Made by a program: the position numbers and the translations under genes. The notes under the pieces were generated by a model. That model was not told where the DNA came from. It worked only from the letters and a program-made list of their open reading frames with translations, and ran no database searches. From positions 10,712-74,711 of the forward strand of contig DCYS01000022.1 of the NCBI GenBank assembly GCA_002331485.1: DNA of 64,000 nucleotides, written 5' to 3'. Origin of the DNA: Flavobacteriales bacterium UBA2104 (GTDB taxonomy: Bacteria > Bacteroidota > Bacteroidia > Flavobacteriales_D > Crocinitomicaceae). This document shows, piece after piece, positions 1 through 8,942 of this stretch. Every line of letters starts with the position of its first letter. Position 1 is the stretch's first letter.

Positions 1-1037
1 ACATTATGATGTGATTTTATAGTTTGAGAAGGTCCTCCGCTAACACTAACAGATTCAATGACATCTGGATAGATCGTTCCTTGAGCCAACCATTTTGCAT
101 TTTCAACCTTACTTGACTCTTCATCAAAAACATCTATAAAGACTTTTCCTATTGCTTTTCTTTTTTTCTCAGGATCCGTAATTCCCTTTAAAGCGTCGTA
201 GAACTGTTGAGATGCATCTACACCCTTAACATTCAGCCCCATATCCTTGTAGCTATGCAACACATCTTCGAATTCATTTTTACGAAGGAGTCCATTATTT
301 ACAAAAATACAGTGCAAATTTTTGCCAATGGCTTTGTGCAATATTACTGCTGCCACTGAAGAATCCACTCCTCCAGATAGACCAAGGATCACGCTATCAT
401 TTCCAAGTTTTTGCTTCAATTCTTCCACTGTCGAATCGACAAAAGCATCAGGAGTCCAATCTTGATGACAACCTGCAATTTTCACCACAAAATTCTCAAT
501 GATCTGCTTACCATCTAATGAGTGATATACTTCAGGATGGAACTGGATACCATAAGTCTTCTCTCCTTCAACCGCATAGGCTGCAAACTCAACATCTTCA
601 GTACTCGCTATTTTCTTGAAATCATTTGGCAACTGCTTGATAGTATCTCCATGTGACATCCATACCTGAGAGTTTGGAGAAATATCTTTCAATAGTTCGT
701 TTGAAGGATCGTATTCAGCAATGTTTGCACGACCATACTCTCTGGTATTAGATGCTGCTACTTCTCCTCCAAAATTATGTGCCATGTACTGCGCTCCAAA
801 ACAAACACCTAATAGCGGTAACTTACCTTTGATCGAAGAAAGATCAATATTAGGAGCTTTACTATCTCGAACAGAAAAAGGGCTACCTGAAAGAATAACC
901 CCTTTAACGTTTTCTCCAATTTCAGGACATTTATCCCATGGATGAATTTCACTGTAAACATTAAGTTCCCTTACTCTTCTCGCAATCAACTGCGTATATT
1001 GAGAACCAAAATCCAGAATTAATATCATTTCTTGCAT
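1..1037 (-). CDS. guaA: GMP synthase (glutamine-hydrolysing), 3' part cut by window edge
   Basis: Converts XMP to GMP using glutamine amide nitrogen, the last step of guanine nucleotide synthesis, in the cytoplasm. About 346 residues are visible and the C-terminus lies beyond base 1. The N-terminal class I glutamine amidotransferase begins with ILDFGSQYTQLIARR; the nucleophile is Cys79 (GVCFGAQ) and the His167/Glu169 pair sits in QFHPEV. The ATP-pyrophosphatase P-loop SGGVDSS is at about 221-227. The visible part ends just after the conserved GTIYPDVIES block (about 320-329). I chose the ATG at 1037; a second in-frame ATG is at 1028. A perfect -7 box ends only 5 bases before 1037, so the transcript may be leaderless. 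Family call is secure. Confidence 0.97.
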   Translation of the reverse strand, partial: MQEMILILDFGSQYTQLIARRVRELNVYSEIHPWDKCPEIGENVKGVILSGSPFSVRDSKAPNIDLSSIKGKLPLLGVCFGAQYMAHNFGGEVAASNTREYGRANIAEYDPSNELLKDISPNSQVWMSHGDTIKQLPNDFKKIASTEDVEFAAYAVEGEKTYGIQFHPEVYHSLDGKQIIENFVVKIAGCHQDWTPDAFVDSTVEELKQKLGNDSVILGLSGGVDSSVAAVILHKAIGKNLHCIFVNNGLLRKNEFEDVLHSYKDMGLNVKGVDASQQFYDALKGITDPEKKRKAIGKVFIDVFDEESSKVENAKWLAQGTIYPDVIESVSVSGGPSQTIKSHHN

Positions 1038-1042
1038 GGCGA

Positions 1043-1050
1043 CAAAGATA
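1043..1050 (-). promoter_or_regulatory. Bacteroidota -7 box for guaA
   Basis: Minus-strand TATCTTTG matches the Bacteroidota -7 consensus TAnnTTTG exactly. It lies 5 bases before the guaA ATG, which would put transcription start at or next to the start codon. No convincing -33 element seen. Confidence 0.6.
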
Positions 1051-1136
1051 ATAAAGCCCTACTTCCCCTTCCTATCTGGTAAGGGAATTTTAAGATTTTT
1101 TTTGAACAAACAAGATTGATGAAGAAATCTGAAACT

Positions 1137-1925
1137 CTACTTCTCAGAAGTATCGAATGATTCCATCCAATTTCTTAAACTTTCATCAAAAGGCTTACCG
1201 TAAAACTCCGTTAAATAGCCCTTTACCTGATCGAATTGCTCTGATTCAGACTTATCTTTGTATTCATCGAGAATAACTTCTACTTCTTGTTTGAGGTCCT
1301 CTTCATCCGGGACGATCATTTTGAATGTTGATAATTTTGTATTCTCCTTAGATGTTGCGTCCCTGTAGTAAAGTGTCACATCTGTATCAAACGGCTTGAT
1401 CGGTTTTCCATCTATACTAAATACACTCTTTTTATTAATCACGAGTTTCTCTCCTCGATTCTGTAATTTTTTCATAATCTTTTCTCCATTATACTCATAG
1501 CTTAAAAAGAAGAAATGAGTCTTATCTTGAGGAAAAGTCTGTGGACTAACAGGAACGGCCACCTCATCAATGATCAGGTATTCACCCTGGAAATGATTTT
1601 TTATATCCAATGCATTCACGATCGCACCAGATCTCGAAGAAATGGAGTTCACAGCAGGAACAAGGTTTGTTTTCTGTTCTTTAGAGGGAGGAGCAAGAAT
1701 AAATCGCCCTTTTAAATTTGAAATAACTGCCGCTCTGGAATTATTCGTTTTGAAGACCAAGGATGCATCTGATTTGAAAACGTCACCAGTCGACATTGAC
1801 TTACCAGATCTCTTGTAAACAATATCACCGATCACTTTTATCACCTTGTATTCATCAACAGCTTTATCTGCTGACATCATTCCAACACCTATGGCTACAA
1901 CTATTAAACTAATTATCAGTCTCAT
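1137..1925 (-). CDS. Secreted protein of unknown function with FecR-like N-terminal region
   Basis: 262 residues. Residues 1-19 form a signal peptide (MRLIISLIVVAIGVGMMSA). The segment around residues 28-70 (VIKVIGDIVYKRSGKSM, then STGDVFKSDASL) resembles the FecR-type beta domain in which a 'threshold' loop precedes a short polar run; that is a pattern resemblance, not a firm family call. The C-terminal half is charged, rich in Glu/Asp/Lys and probably helical (DEEDLKQEVEVILDEYKDK). No lipobox and no T9SS tail, so a periplasmic location is inferred. It lies 76 bases downstream of purC on the same strand and may be read from the phoH-purC transcript. I do not recognise a function. Confidence 0.75.
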   Translation of the reverse strand: MRLIISLIVVAIGVGMMSADKAVDEYKVIKVIGDIVYKRSGKSMSTGDVFKSDASLVFKTNNSRAAVISNLKGRFILAPPSKEQKTNLVPAVNSISSRSGAIVNALDIKNHFQGEYLIIDEVAVPVSPQTFPQDKTHFFFLSYEYNGEKIMKKLQNRGEKLVINKKSVFSIDGKPIKPFDTDVTLYYRDATSKENTKLSTFKMIVPDEEDLKQEVEVILDEYKDKSESEQFDQVKGYLTEFYGKPFDESLRNWMESFDTSEK

Positions 1926-2001
1926 AATATCAATATTTTCATGTTATGAAGATACGCTTTTCAATAATTATTCCAAAAATGTAGAAAAGAATAAATAACA
2001 C

Positions 2002-2952
2002 TTAGAGAAGCTTTTCAAGCGAAGCGGACGTATTCTTAAAAATTCGCTCTTCAACATCTTCTACGTTAGCTTTTTTGAATGATTCTCCTGTGATCTTTTC
2101 AAATAGTTCAATATACCTTTCAGTCACTAGCTCGATGAAATCATTCGGAATTTCTGGCATTTTCTGACCTTCCAATCCTTGAAATCCATTCTCTATTAGC
2201 CATTGTCGGACAAATTCCTTGCTTAATTGCTTTTGAGGCTCTCCTTTTTCTTGACGCTCTTCATACCCTTCAGCATAAAAATATCTCGATGAATCAGGAG
2301 TATGAATCTCATCCATTAGCATCACTTCGCCATTCCGTAAACCAAACTCATACTTGGTATCAACGAGTATCAACCCACGTTTTTTAGCCATTTCCGTACC
2401 ACGCTGGTAAAGTGCTCTAGTGTATTCTTCTAACTGCTTATATACACTCTCTTCAACGATTCCCTGGGCTAATATTTCCTCTCTTGAAATATCCTCATCA
2501 TGACCTTCATCAGCCTTCGTAGAAGGAGTAATGATCGGCTCTGGAAAAGGATCATTTTCTTTCATACCTTCAGGCATCTCAACTCCGCATAACAATCGCT
2601 TTCCAGATCGATATTCTCTCCAGGCATGTCCTGTTAAATAACCTCGTATAACCATTTCGATCTTGATAGGCTGACAACGATATCCAACAGCTACATTTGG
2701 ATCTGGAACATCAATTAACCAATTCGGCACAATATCCTCTGTTGCTTTTAAAAACATGGTAGCAACTTGATTTAATACCTGTCCTTTGAATGGTATCCCA
2801 GCAGGCAAAATATGATCAAAGGCTGAAATTCGATCAGAAGCCACCATCACTAAGTAATCCTGACCAATAGAATATACATCTCGAACTTTACCTTTATATA
2901 CAGCTGTCTGATCTTTAAAATTAAAATCAGTTCTTGTTAGACTTTTTTTCAT
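2002..2952 (-). CDS. purC: Phosphoribosylaminoimidazole-succinocarboxamide synthase (SAICAR synthase)
   Basis: Joins aspartate to CAIR with ATP in purine synthesis. The ATP-binding YKGKVRDVY near the N-terminus, SDRISAFDHIL, the RGYLTGHAWREY block and DTKYEFG are the standard SAICAR synthase motifs. With the start at 2952 (MKKSLTRTDFNF) the protein is 316 residues, usual for the Bacteroidota form. An upstream in-frame ATG at 2976 would add eight residues that overlap phoH further, so I prefer 2952; even so, the gene overlaps the end of phoH by 26 bases, implying co-transcription. Two purine genes (guaA and purC) are thus close together but not adjacent. Confidence 0.96.
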   Translation of the reverse strand: MKKSLTRTDFNFKDQTAVYKGKVRDVYSIGQDYLVMVASDRISAFDHILPAGIPFKGQVLNQVATMFLKATEDIVPNWLIDVPDPNVAVGYRCQPIKIEMVIRGYLTGHAWREYRSGKRLLCGVEMPEGMKENDPFPEPIITPSTKADEGHDEDISREEILAQGIVEESVYKQLEEYTRALYQRGTEMAKKRGLILVDTKYEFGLRNGEVMLMDEIHTPDSSRYFYAEGYEERQEKGEPQKQLSKEFVRQWLIENGFQGLEGQKMPEIPNDFIELVTERYIELFEKITGESFKKANVEDVEERIFKNTSASLEKLL

Positions 2953-3889
2953 TATCGTTCTTTTCAAAAGCATCAATTATTTGTTTCACCAACTTATGAC
3001 GAATCACATCATTTCTATTTAATCGGACAATTCCTACTCCCTCAATTTCTTTCAAGTTATCCAACGCATAGATCAAACCTGATTTTTGTTTAGAAGGAAG
3101 ATCGATTTGAGAAGCATCACCTGTGATCACAAAGTTTGCATTCATACCCATTCGAGTCAGGAACATTCGCATTTGATTCACTGTTGCATTCTGAGCCTCA
3201 TCCAGGATCACAAATGCCTTATCGAGTGTCCGACCTCTCATAAATGCCAGAGGAGCAATTTCAACAACACCTAGTTCGATAAAATCCATCAGTTTCTCTG
3301 GAGGGATCATATCTCTCAAAGCATCGTAAAGAGGCATCATGTACGGATCTAACTTCTCCTTTAGATCACCAGGTAAAAAACCAAGATTCTCCCCTGCCTC
3401 AACCGCTGGTCGCGTTAAAATAATTCGCTTGACCTGTTTAGTTTTTAAGGCACGAACAGCACAAGCAACAGCAGTATAGGTCTTACCAGTACCCGCAGGC
3501 CCCACAGCAAAGACCATATCGTTTTTATTAACTGCTTCTACCAATTTACGTTGATTGAAGGTTCTTGCTTTGATCTTGGAACCACCATTACCGTGTACTA
3601 GTACTTCAGAGCCATCACCCGACAACATTTCGACTGGATCTTCAACCATCACGTTATCAATGTTGTTCTCAGTTAACCCACCATATTTGTCAATATGCTT
3701 TATCAATTGAGTAAGCTTTGACTCGAACATATCGATCAATGCTGGGTCACCAGAAACAGTGAGTGTGTTACCTCTGGCAACTAACTTTAAATCTGAAAAA
3801 TATCTTTTTATCTGTTTGAGCTTGGCATTGTTAACACCAAAGATCTCAATAGGATTAACATCGCTGATTTCAATTTTTCGTTCCTGCAA
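2927..3889 (-). CDS. PhoH-family ATPase (PhoL-like)
   Basis: 320 residues. Cytoplasmic P-loop NTPase of the PhoH family, linked in other bacteria to RNA metabolism and ribosome maturation. The N-terminal ~100 residues form the PhoH-specific KH-like lead domain (FGVNNAKLKQIKRYFSDL). The ATPase domain has Walker A GPAGTGKT (about 133-140), Walker B VILDEAQN and the sensor motif ITGDASQIDLP. The open frame begins at a TTG (3889) preceded by AGAGAGGATA; no ATG fits as well, so TTG is the likely start. It precedes and overlaps purC. The exact role in this clade is unknown. Confidence 0.93.
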   Translation of the reverse strand: MQERKIEISDVNPIEIFGVNNAKLKQIKRYFSDLKLVARGNTLTVSGDPALIDMFESKLTQLIKHIDKYGGLTENNIDNVMVEDPVEMLSGDGSEVLVHGNGGSKIKARTFNQRKLVEAVNKNDMVFAVGPAGTGKTYTAVACAVRALKTKQVKRIILTRPAVEAGENLGFLPGDLKEKLDPYMMPLYDALRDMIPPEKLMDFIELGVVEIAPLAFMRGRTLDKAFVILDEAQNATVNQMRMFLTRMGMNANFVITGDASQIDLPSKQKSGLIYALDNLKEIEGVGIVRLNRNDVIRHKLVKQIIDAFEKNDNEKKSNKN

Positions 3890-3913
3890 TATCCTCTCTT
3901 TTTAGATTGAACA

Positions 3914-3921
3914 CAAAAGTA
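3914..3921 (-). promoter_or_regulatory. -7 box for phoH-purC
   Basis: Minus-strand TACTTTTG, an exact TAnnTTTG match, 25 bases before the phoH TTG start. Confidence 0.6.
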
Positions 3922-4037
3922 ATGTATTTTACTAAAAAACATGCTTAACAAACCCCAAGGATTGAACAGAACTAAAAACTAACCACACGCCCTTGAAAAA
4001 GCATCATTACATTACTGGTACAATCGAAAAATAAAAT

Positions 4038-4045
4038 TAATTTTG
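4038..4045 (+). promoter_or_regulatory. -7 box for the SAM hydroxide adenosyltransferase gene
   Basis: TAATTTTG, an exact TAnnTTTG match, 33 bases before the ATG at 4079. It diverges from the phoH promoter in the same 189-base gap. Confidence 0.6.
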
Positions 4046-4078
4046 GTACTGATTTAAGCGAGTTTGAGAAAAGTCAAC

Positions 4079-4939
4079 ATGAGTATTATTACATTGACAA
4101 CAGACATGGGGTTAAGAGATCATTATGTCTCTTCATTGAAAGGCGCCATATACGCTCAACTTGAAGACGCCACTATTGTCGACATTTCTCACGAGGTCAG
4201 TCCTTTTAACATTTCTCAAGCTGCATATTTTTTAAAAAATGTCATTCGAGACTTCCCGACTGGGACTATTCATGTTATTGGAGTTGATGCAGAACCAAAT
4301 GTAAACTTCTCTCAACCTTCTGAAAGTGAGCTCCCAATGATCATGAAATTTAAAGATCAGTATTTTGTTGGAGTCAATAATGGTCTTTTTAGCCTGATAC
4401 TGGAAAACAATAAACATCAGGAGATCTGGGAACTAGATGATGTTCTGTCACAACCAGAGTTGATGAACTTTCCCACCAAGAATATATTAGTCCCTGCAGC
4501 CTGCAAATTAGCAAGAGGAGAGGACTGTAAAACATTCTGTTCTGAAGCCTCAGCCATCAAAAGAGCCATCCCTCTTTCTCCTGTACTGGAGGGACATACA
4601 CTAAAAGGTTCGGTAACGCATATAGATCACTATGGAAATATCATTACAAACATCGATAAGGAGGATTTTTATCGTTTAGGAAGAAACATTCCATTTATCA
4701 TCTATTTCAGACAAAAAGAGTATTTCATTGATAAAATATCTATAGGTTACAATGATGTACCACCTGGTGAAAAAGTCGCAATTTTCAATGACGCCGGGAA
4801 TTTAGAGATCGCTATCAATAAAGGTACACCTGATAACGGTGGAGGTGCCAGCGCATTATTTGGACTTAGACTAAAAGATATAATACGAATTGAATTCACA
4901 CCACGCGGTTCACGCGAAACATTAGAATCATTGTTTTAA
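4079..4939 (+). CDS. S-adenosyl-L-methionine hydroxide adenosyltransferase (DUF62 / SAM-HAT family)
   Basis: 286 residues. Family members hydrolyse SAM to adenosine and methionine using an activated water; relatives include fluorinase and chlorinase. The N-terminal ITLTTDMGLRDHYVSSLKG and DISHEVSPFNISQAAYFL are the family's metal- and SAM-binding segments. HIDHYGNIITNI at about 184-195 opens the C-terminal beta-barrel domain. The open frame could start at a TTG at 4064, but the ATG at 4079 (MSIITLTTD) gives the normal N-terminus. Separated by two bases from an ABM-fold gene, so probably one transcript. Physiological role of the bacterial SAM hydrolases is still unclear. Confidence 0.92.
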   Translation: MSIITLTTDMGLRDHYVSSLKGAIYAQLEDATIVDISHEVSPFNISQAAYFLKNVIRDFPTGTIHVIGVDAEPNVNFSQPSESELPMIMKFKDQYFVGVNNGLFSLILENNKHQEIWELDDVLSQPELMNFPTKNILVPAACKLARGEDCKTFCSEASAIKRAIPLSPVLEGHTLKGSVTHIDHYGNIITNIDKEDFYRLGRNIPFIIYFRQKEYFIDKISIGYNDVPPGEKVAIFNDAGNLEIAINKGTPDNGGGASALFGLRLKDIIRIEFTPRGSRETLESLF

Positions 4940-4941
4940 TT

Positions 4942-5244
4942 ATGATCAGAATTGTAAAACTAACGTTCAAACCTGAACACGTCAAAGACTTTCTTAATCA
5001 TTTCCAAACAGTAAAGAATGACATCAATGGTTTTCCAGGTTGTTTAGGAATGAAGTTATTGAGAGATCAAGACAAGAAAAACGTATTCTTCACGTACAGT
5101 CAATGGGAGAACAACTCGGACCTTGACAATTATCGAAGATCTGAATTATTTGGGGGGATATGGCCCAAAGTTAAATTATGGTTTGATGATAAAGCTGAGG
5201 CCTGGTCTGTTGATTCAGAATTTGATGGTTTTAGTCTAAAATAG
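4942..5244 (+). CDS. ABM-fold (antibiotic biosynthesis monooxygenase-like) small protein
   Basis: 100 residues, a single ferredoxin-like ABM domain: MIRIVKLTFKPEHVKDFLNHF at the start, the central PGCLGMKLLRDQ strand and the FFTYSQWEN strand are typical. Such proteins form dimers and act as small oxygenases, heme-degrading enzymes or of unknown role; nothing here decides between these. Starts two bases after the SAM-HAT stop. The pairing is seen in related genomes to my knowledge, but its meaning is not established. Confidence 0.8.
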   Translation: MIRIVKLTFKPEHVKDFLNHFQTVKNDINGFPGCLGMKLLRDQDKKNVFFTYSQWENNSDLDNYRRSELFGGIWPKVKLWFDDKAEAWSVDSEFDGFSLK

Positions 5245-5330
5245 CGAGGCACGAATTAACACTTCACTCGTTAACAAATACATTTTGATAAACTTTAACA
5301 TTCACAGATCGATCAGTTACAGAATAGCAT

Positions 5331-5338
5331 TATTTTTG
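5331..5338 (+). promoter_or_regulatory. -7 box for gldF
   Basis: TATTTTTG, an exact TAnnTTTG match, 17 bases before the gldF ATG; predicted leader about 12 bases. It lies in a 111-base gap with no other evident signal. Confidence 0.6.
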
Positions 5339-5355
5339 GGTTAAATTAAATCATA

Positions 5356-6087
5356 ATGCGAGCACTCTTTCTTAAAGAAATTAGAAGCTTTCTTAGTTCG
5401 ATAATTGGGTACATCTTCATGCTCATTTTTATCGTGACTTGCTGGTTATTCTTGTGGATCATTTCTGATTATTACAATCTGCTTGAGGGAGGTGTTGCTG
5501 ACCTGATTCCATTCTTTAACTTAACACCTCTGATCTTATTGATATTGATCCCGGCTATAACGATGAGATCCTTTGCAGATGAGAGGAAGTCGGGTACCAT
5601 CGAACTGCTATATACTCGTCCGTTATCGGATATAAAAATTTTAGTTGCAAAATATTTAGCTGGAGTAACATTGGTAATTATCGCTCTACTTCCTACCCTT
5701 GTTTTTTACATTTCGATGCACTATCTGGGAGATCCAGTAGGTGTTCTTGATGACGGCGCAGCGATCACTTCATATCTAGGCTTAGTGCTTTTGGGAGCAA
5801 CGTTCGTGGCCATAGGTATCTTTTCCAGCTCTATTACAAGTAACCAGATCGTAGCATTTATTGCAGCGATGTTCATGTGCTGGTTCATCTACACGGGGTT
5901 ATCATTACTCGGTTCATACGCTACTTTTGCAGGTTTTGATAATATTCTACAGTACGCAAGTATCGACTATCATTATGAATCGATCAAGAAAGGAGTTTTG
6001 ATCTTCAGTGACGTTTTTTATTTCCTGAGTCTGATCCTCTTCTTCCTTTTTGCTTCTCACAATGTTTTAACTGCTTTACGTAAATAA
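5356..6087 (+). CDS. gldF: Gliding-motility ABC transporter permease GldF
   Basis: 243 residues, an ABC-2 type permease with about six membrane segments: an N-terminal helix (IIGYIFMLIFIVTCWLFLW), LTPLILLILIPAITMRSFADE, and four more. The ITMRSFADERKSGTIELLYTRP motif is the coupling region of ABC-2 permeases. In Flavobacterium johnsoniae, GldF works with GldG and the ATPase GldA and is needed for gliding. Two bases separate it from gldG. No gldA lies in this window, so the ATPase must be encoded elsewhere. Inner membrane. Confidence 0.92.
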   Translation: MRALFLKEIRSFLSSIIGYIFMLIFIVTCWLFLWIISDYYNLLEGGVADLIPFFNLTPLILLILIPAITMRSFADERKSGTIELLYTRPLSDIKILVAKYLAGVTLVIIALLPTLVFYISMHYLGDPVGVLDDGAAITSYLGLVLLGATFVAIGIFSSSITSNQIVAFIAAMFMCWFIYTGLSLLGSYATFAGFDNILQYASIDYHYESIKKGVLIFSDVFYFLSLILFFLFASHNVLTALRK

Positions 6088-6089
6088 AG

Positions 6090-7868
6090 ATGAAGGATAA
6101 AACACTTAAAAACATATCAAATAAGGCGTACTATTCTTTGCTTACGCTTATCGCATTAGCCATTGTGATTCTTTTGAATATCGTAGTTTCATTTGTGGAT
6201 TTTCGGGTAGACTTTACAAAAGACCAGCGTTATTCACTAACGCCTTCAACAGTTAACTTTTTATCATCGGATACAACTTTAACTGAAAAGATCTTATTCA
6301 AAATTTACCTGGACGGAGAATTTCCTGCTGAAGTTGAACGATTACAAACGGCAGTTAGAAATAAATTAGACGAATTCAAATATTACGCTGGTGACAGAAT
6401 AGAATATGAATTCATAAACCCAAATGAGGGTTCTGTTGAGGATCAAGAGGCTCTAAAAGAACAATTGTACGATAAAGGAAGAGGTATTCGTCCTGTTGAT
6501 ATTACATACCGGAGTCAGGGTTCTGCAAATATTGTTGAGATCTTTCCTGGAGCAGTAGTCGAATACTTAGGAGAGACAGTTGAATATATTCGTTTTTTAG
6601 AAGGCGGCCAATATAGACTTGATCAAAGACTTGAGGATAGAATTCAACGAGGCATCAATGATCTGGAATATAAATTCATGCAAGTTCTCGCGAAAGCGAC
6701 GCGTAAAGAAAAGAAGAAGCTGGCATTTATTCACGGGCATGGAGAGTTGGGAGTCCCTTACACGCAAGGAGCTAGAAGAAATATAGAAGATGCATATATC
6801 ATTGAAGACATAAAGATCAATGGAGCTATACACGCTCTTGATAAGTATGACGGAATTATCATTGCAGACCCCAAGGAGAAATTCAGCGATAAAGACAAGT
6901 TTATCATTGATCAATACCTTATGAGCGGAGGAAACATTATGGTCTTTCATAATCCTCTATCAATCGACAATGATACAATTCGTAGAACTGGTAAAGTTCA
7001 TAGCGCTAGAAAAAGAACAGAACTAACTGACCTCATTTACGACTACGGGATTAAGTTGAATGAAGATCTGGTTGTTGATGCAAATTATTCGCCTTATGTG
7101 ATGCCGGGAATCCCAAAAGGTTATGTGAACTGGTATTTTTATGTTAGAGCACAAGGTACAAGCCATCCAATTTCCAGTATGGTTGATCCTGTGAAATTAC
7201 CTTACGTTTCTAGTATGCAGTTTGTGAAAACAAAGAATAAAACAAAACCGTCAGTCATCCTAACTTCTAGTTCGAATTCAAAATCTTTTGGAAATGCTCC
7301 ATTGCTCTCAGTTGCCATGGAAAGCGCTTTTGGTGAAAACCCGATCTTTGTAGATAATCCTGAAGATGAGCGAAATAAATTAATGCTTGGAGGGATCATA
7401 GAAGGAAAATTCGAGTCTGCGTTTAAAAACAGGATCGTATCTGCGTACGCTGACAACCCAGACGCTCGATTCATCAGTGAATCGGAGAAACCTGGTAAAC
7501 TAATGGTTATTGGTAATGGTACGTTCTTTAAAAACACGTATTTCGATTCTGTAGCAGTACCAGAGGAAAATAGATATAAGTATATACCAAGATTACCTCG
7601 AGGTAAAGAGATCGATGAGTTATTTGATGGTAGAAGAATGGGTAATTTCGAATTCTTCGAAAACTGTGTAGATTATATGCTTGGAGAAAGTACACTTCTC
7701 GCCATTAGAAGTAGAACAATAGACCTTCATCCAACCGACAAGTTGAAGATCGAGAAACACGGCGGATTTTACAAATTCATCAACATACTTGTTCCTTTCT
7801 TGTTTATAGCTCTACTTGCGATCATAGTGATCTTTACTCGTCGCACTAAATATGCAAAGAGAAAATAG
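6090..7868 (+). CDS. gldG: Gliding-motility ABC transporter substrate-binding protein GldG
   Basis: 592 residues. An N-terminal membrane anchor (residues about 15-37, YSLLTLIALAIVILLNIVVSF) is followed by a large extracytoplasmic domain with RVDFTKDQRYSLTPSTVNFL, the GldG opening block, and an IHGHGELG motif at about 214-221 typical of this family. A C-terminal membrane helix (about 566-585) and a basic tail finish the protein. It is directly downstream of gldF and one base upstream of a DUF4340 gene. The family partner of GldF; substrate is unknown. Confidence 0.92.
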   Translation: MKDKTLKNISNKAYYSLLTLIALAIVILLNIVVSFVDFRVDFTKDQRYSLTPSTVNFLSSDTTLTEKILFKIYLDGEFPAEVERLQTAVRNKLDEFKYYAGDRIEYEFINPNEGSVEDQEALKEQLYDKGRGIRPVDITYRSQGSANIVEIFPGAVVEYLGETVEYIRFLEGGQYRLDQRLEDRIQRGINDLEYKFMQVLAKATRKEKKKLAFIHGHGELGVPYTQGARRNIEDAYIIEDIKINGAIHALDKYDGIIIADPKEKFSDKDKFIIDQYLMSGGNIMVFHNPLSIDNDTIRRTGKVHSARKRTELTDLIYDYGIKLNEDLVVDANYSPYVMPGIPKGYVNWYFYVRAQGTSHPISSMVDPVKLPYVSSMQFVKTKNKTKPSVILTSSSNSKSFGNAPLLSVAMESAFGENPIFVDNPEDERNKLMLGGIIEGKFESAFKNRIVSAYADNPDARFISESEKPGKLMVIGNGTFFKNTYFDSVAVPEENRYKYIPRLPRGKEIDELFDGRRMGNFEFFENCVDYMLGESTLLAIRSRTIDLHPTDKLKIEKHGGFYKFINILVPFLFIALLAIIVIFTRRTKYAKRK

Positions 7869-7869
7869 T

Positions 7870-8871
7870 ATGAAAAAAATAATCATTCTTATAATCGGTA
7901 TTGCAGCGATAGTTGGTTTAACGATCCTTACGCTTAATCTTTCAAAAGGAGCACAAGCAACTGACACTAGCCTTATCGCATTTGCAGTAAAGGATACTGC
8001 TAACGTCGATCGTATAGAGATATATGACACCTACAAGGACATGTCTATGACTCTCGTTAGGAATGAGAGTGGAAAATGGGAAGATCAGGAAGGTAATTGT
8101 GTGCAACAGGACATCGTGAAAATGATGCTTGAAACAATGGTGAAGATCACTTTGAAAGGATATGTTCCTGAAGCGGCTATGCAAAACATGAAGAACATGA
8201 TGATGGCCAAACATAAAAAAGTAAAGATCTACAAAGATGGTGATTGGGTCAAAACATGGTATGTTGGGCATTCAACTCAGGACCATATGGGGACGCACAT
8301 GTTATTAGAAACACCTGAACTAAAAAGTGACAATCCAGTGATCATGGGTATGAAGGGATTCTATGGAATTCTTGAGCCACGATTCTTCGCAGATGCAAGA
8401 AGATTTTCATGTACTCAATTATTCTCATTTAAAAGAACGGATCTGGATCAGATAAAAGTAACCAATCGTGTTGTACCTGAAGAAAGTTTTCAAATAGACA
8501 TAAATGAAGGTAATTACAATGTTACTTCCAATGGGAAAGAAATTGAAAACATCAATCAGGATAACCTTTTGTTTTATTTGAATGGATTTGAAAACATCCA
8601 TTTTAATCAACCGAATTATACGTTATCAGAAAAAGATATTGACAGTATAAAAGCAATGAAGCCACACTACGAATTAGACATAAAGGGTAGAACAAAATCT
8701 TATTCTCTTGACATGTATCGCAGACCAGACCCTGATTATGCAGATGTCGATACAGTTGCCTGGGATCCAGATTATCTATGGGCTGTCAAGCAGGATGGAG
8801 AGGTCGTAAGGATGCAATATTACACGGTTGGACCATTAATCCAAGGTCAGACTGTTTTTGTTAACAACTAA
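7870..8871 (+). CDS. DUF4340-type membrane-anchored protein linked to gldFG
   Basis: 333 residues from the ATG at 7870 (MKKIIILIIGIAAIV). An upstream in-frame ATG at 7852 overlaps gldG by 17 bases and adds an implausible polar stretch before the signal anchor. One hydrophobic N-terminal helix (residues 3-21) then an extracytoplasmic region that opens with a DTANVDRIEIYDTYKDM strand and a KWEDQEGNCVQQDIV segment typical of DUF4340 proteins, which often accompany ABC-2/GldG-like modules. It starts one base after the gldG stop, so it is the third gene of the gldFG operon. Function unknown; a scaffold for the GldFG complex is a guess. Confidence 0.75.
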   Translation: MKKIIILIIGIAAIVGLTILTLNLSKGAQATDTSLIAFAVKDTANVDRIEIYDTYKDMSMTLVRNESGKWEDQEGNCVQQDIVKMMLETMVKITLKGYVPEAAMQNMKNMMMAKHKKVKIYKDGDWVKTWYVGHSTQDHMGTHMLLETPELKSDNPVIMGMKGFYGILEPRFFADARRFSCTQLFSFKRTDLDQIKVTNRVVPEESFQIDINEGNYNVTSNGKEIENINQDNLLFYLNGFENIHFNQPNYTLSEKDIDSIKAMKPHYELDIKGRTKSYSLDMYRRPDPDYADVDTVAWDPDYLWAVKQDGEVVRMQYYTVGPLIQGQTVFVNN

Positions 8872-8906
8872 TTAAAAACTCAACTTCTTTTTTTACGGCA
8901 AAAAAT

Positions 8907-8914
8907 TATATTTG
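8907..8914 (+). promoter_or_regulatory. -7 box for dnaN
   Basis: TATATTTG, an exact TAnnTTTG match, 29 bases before the dnaN ATG. Confidence 0.6.
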
Positions 8915-8942
8915 CTCTTTATAATTTTTAAGTCGAAGAAAA

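Noticed and set aside
4064..4078. TTG start of the SAM-HAT gene
   Set aside because: The ATG at 4079 begins the conserved MSIITLTTD N-terminus; the five extra codons add nothing.
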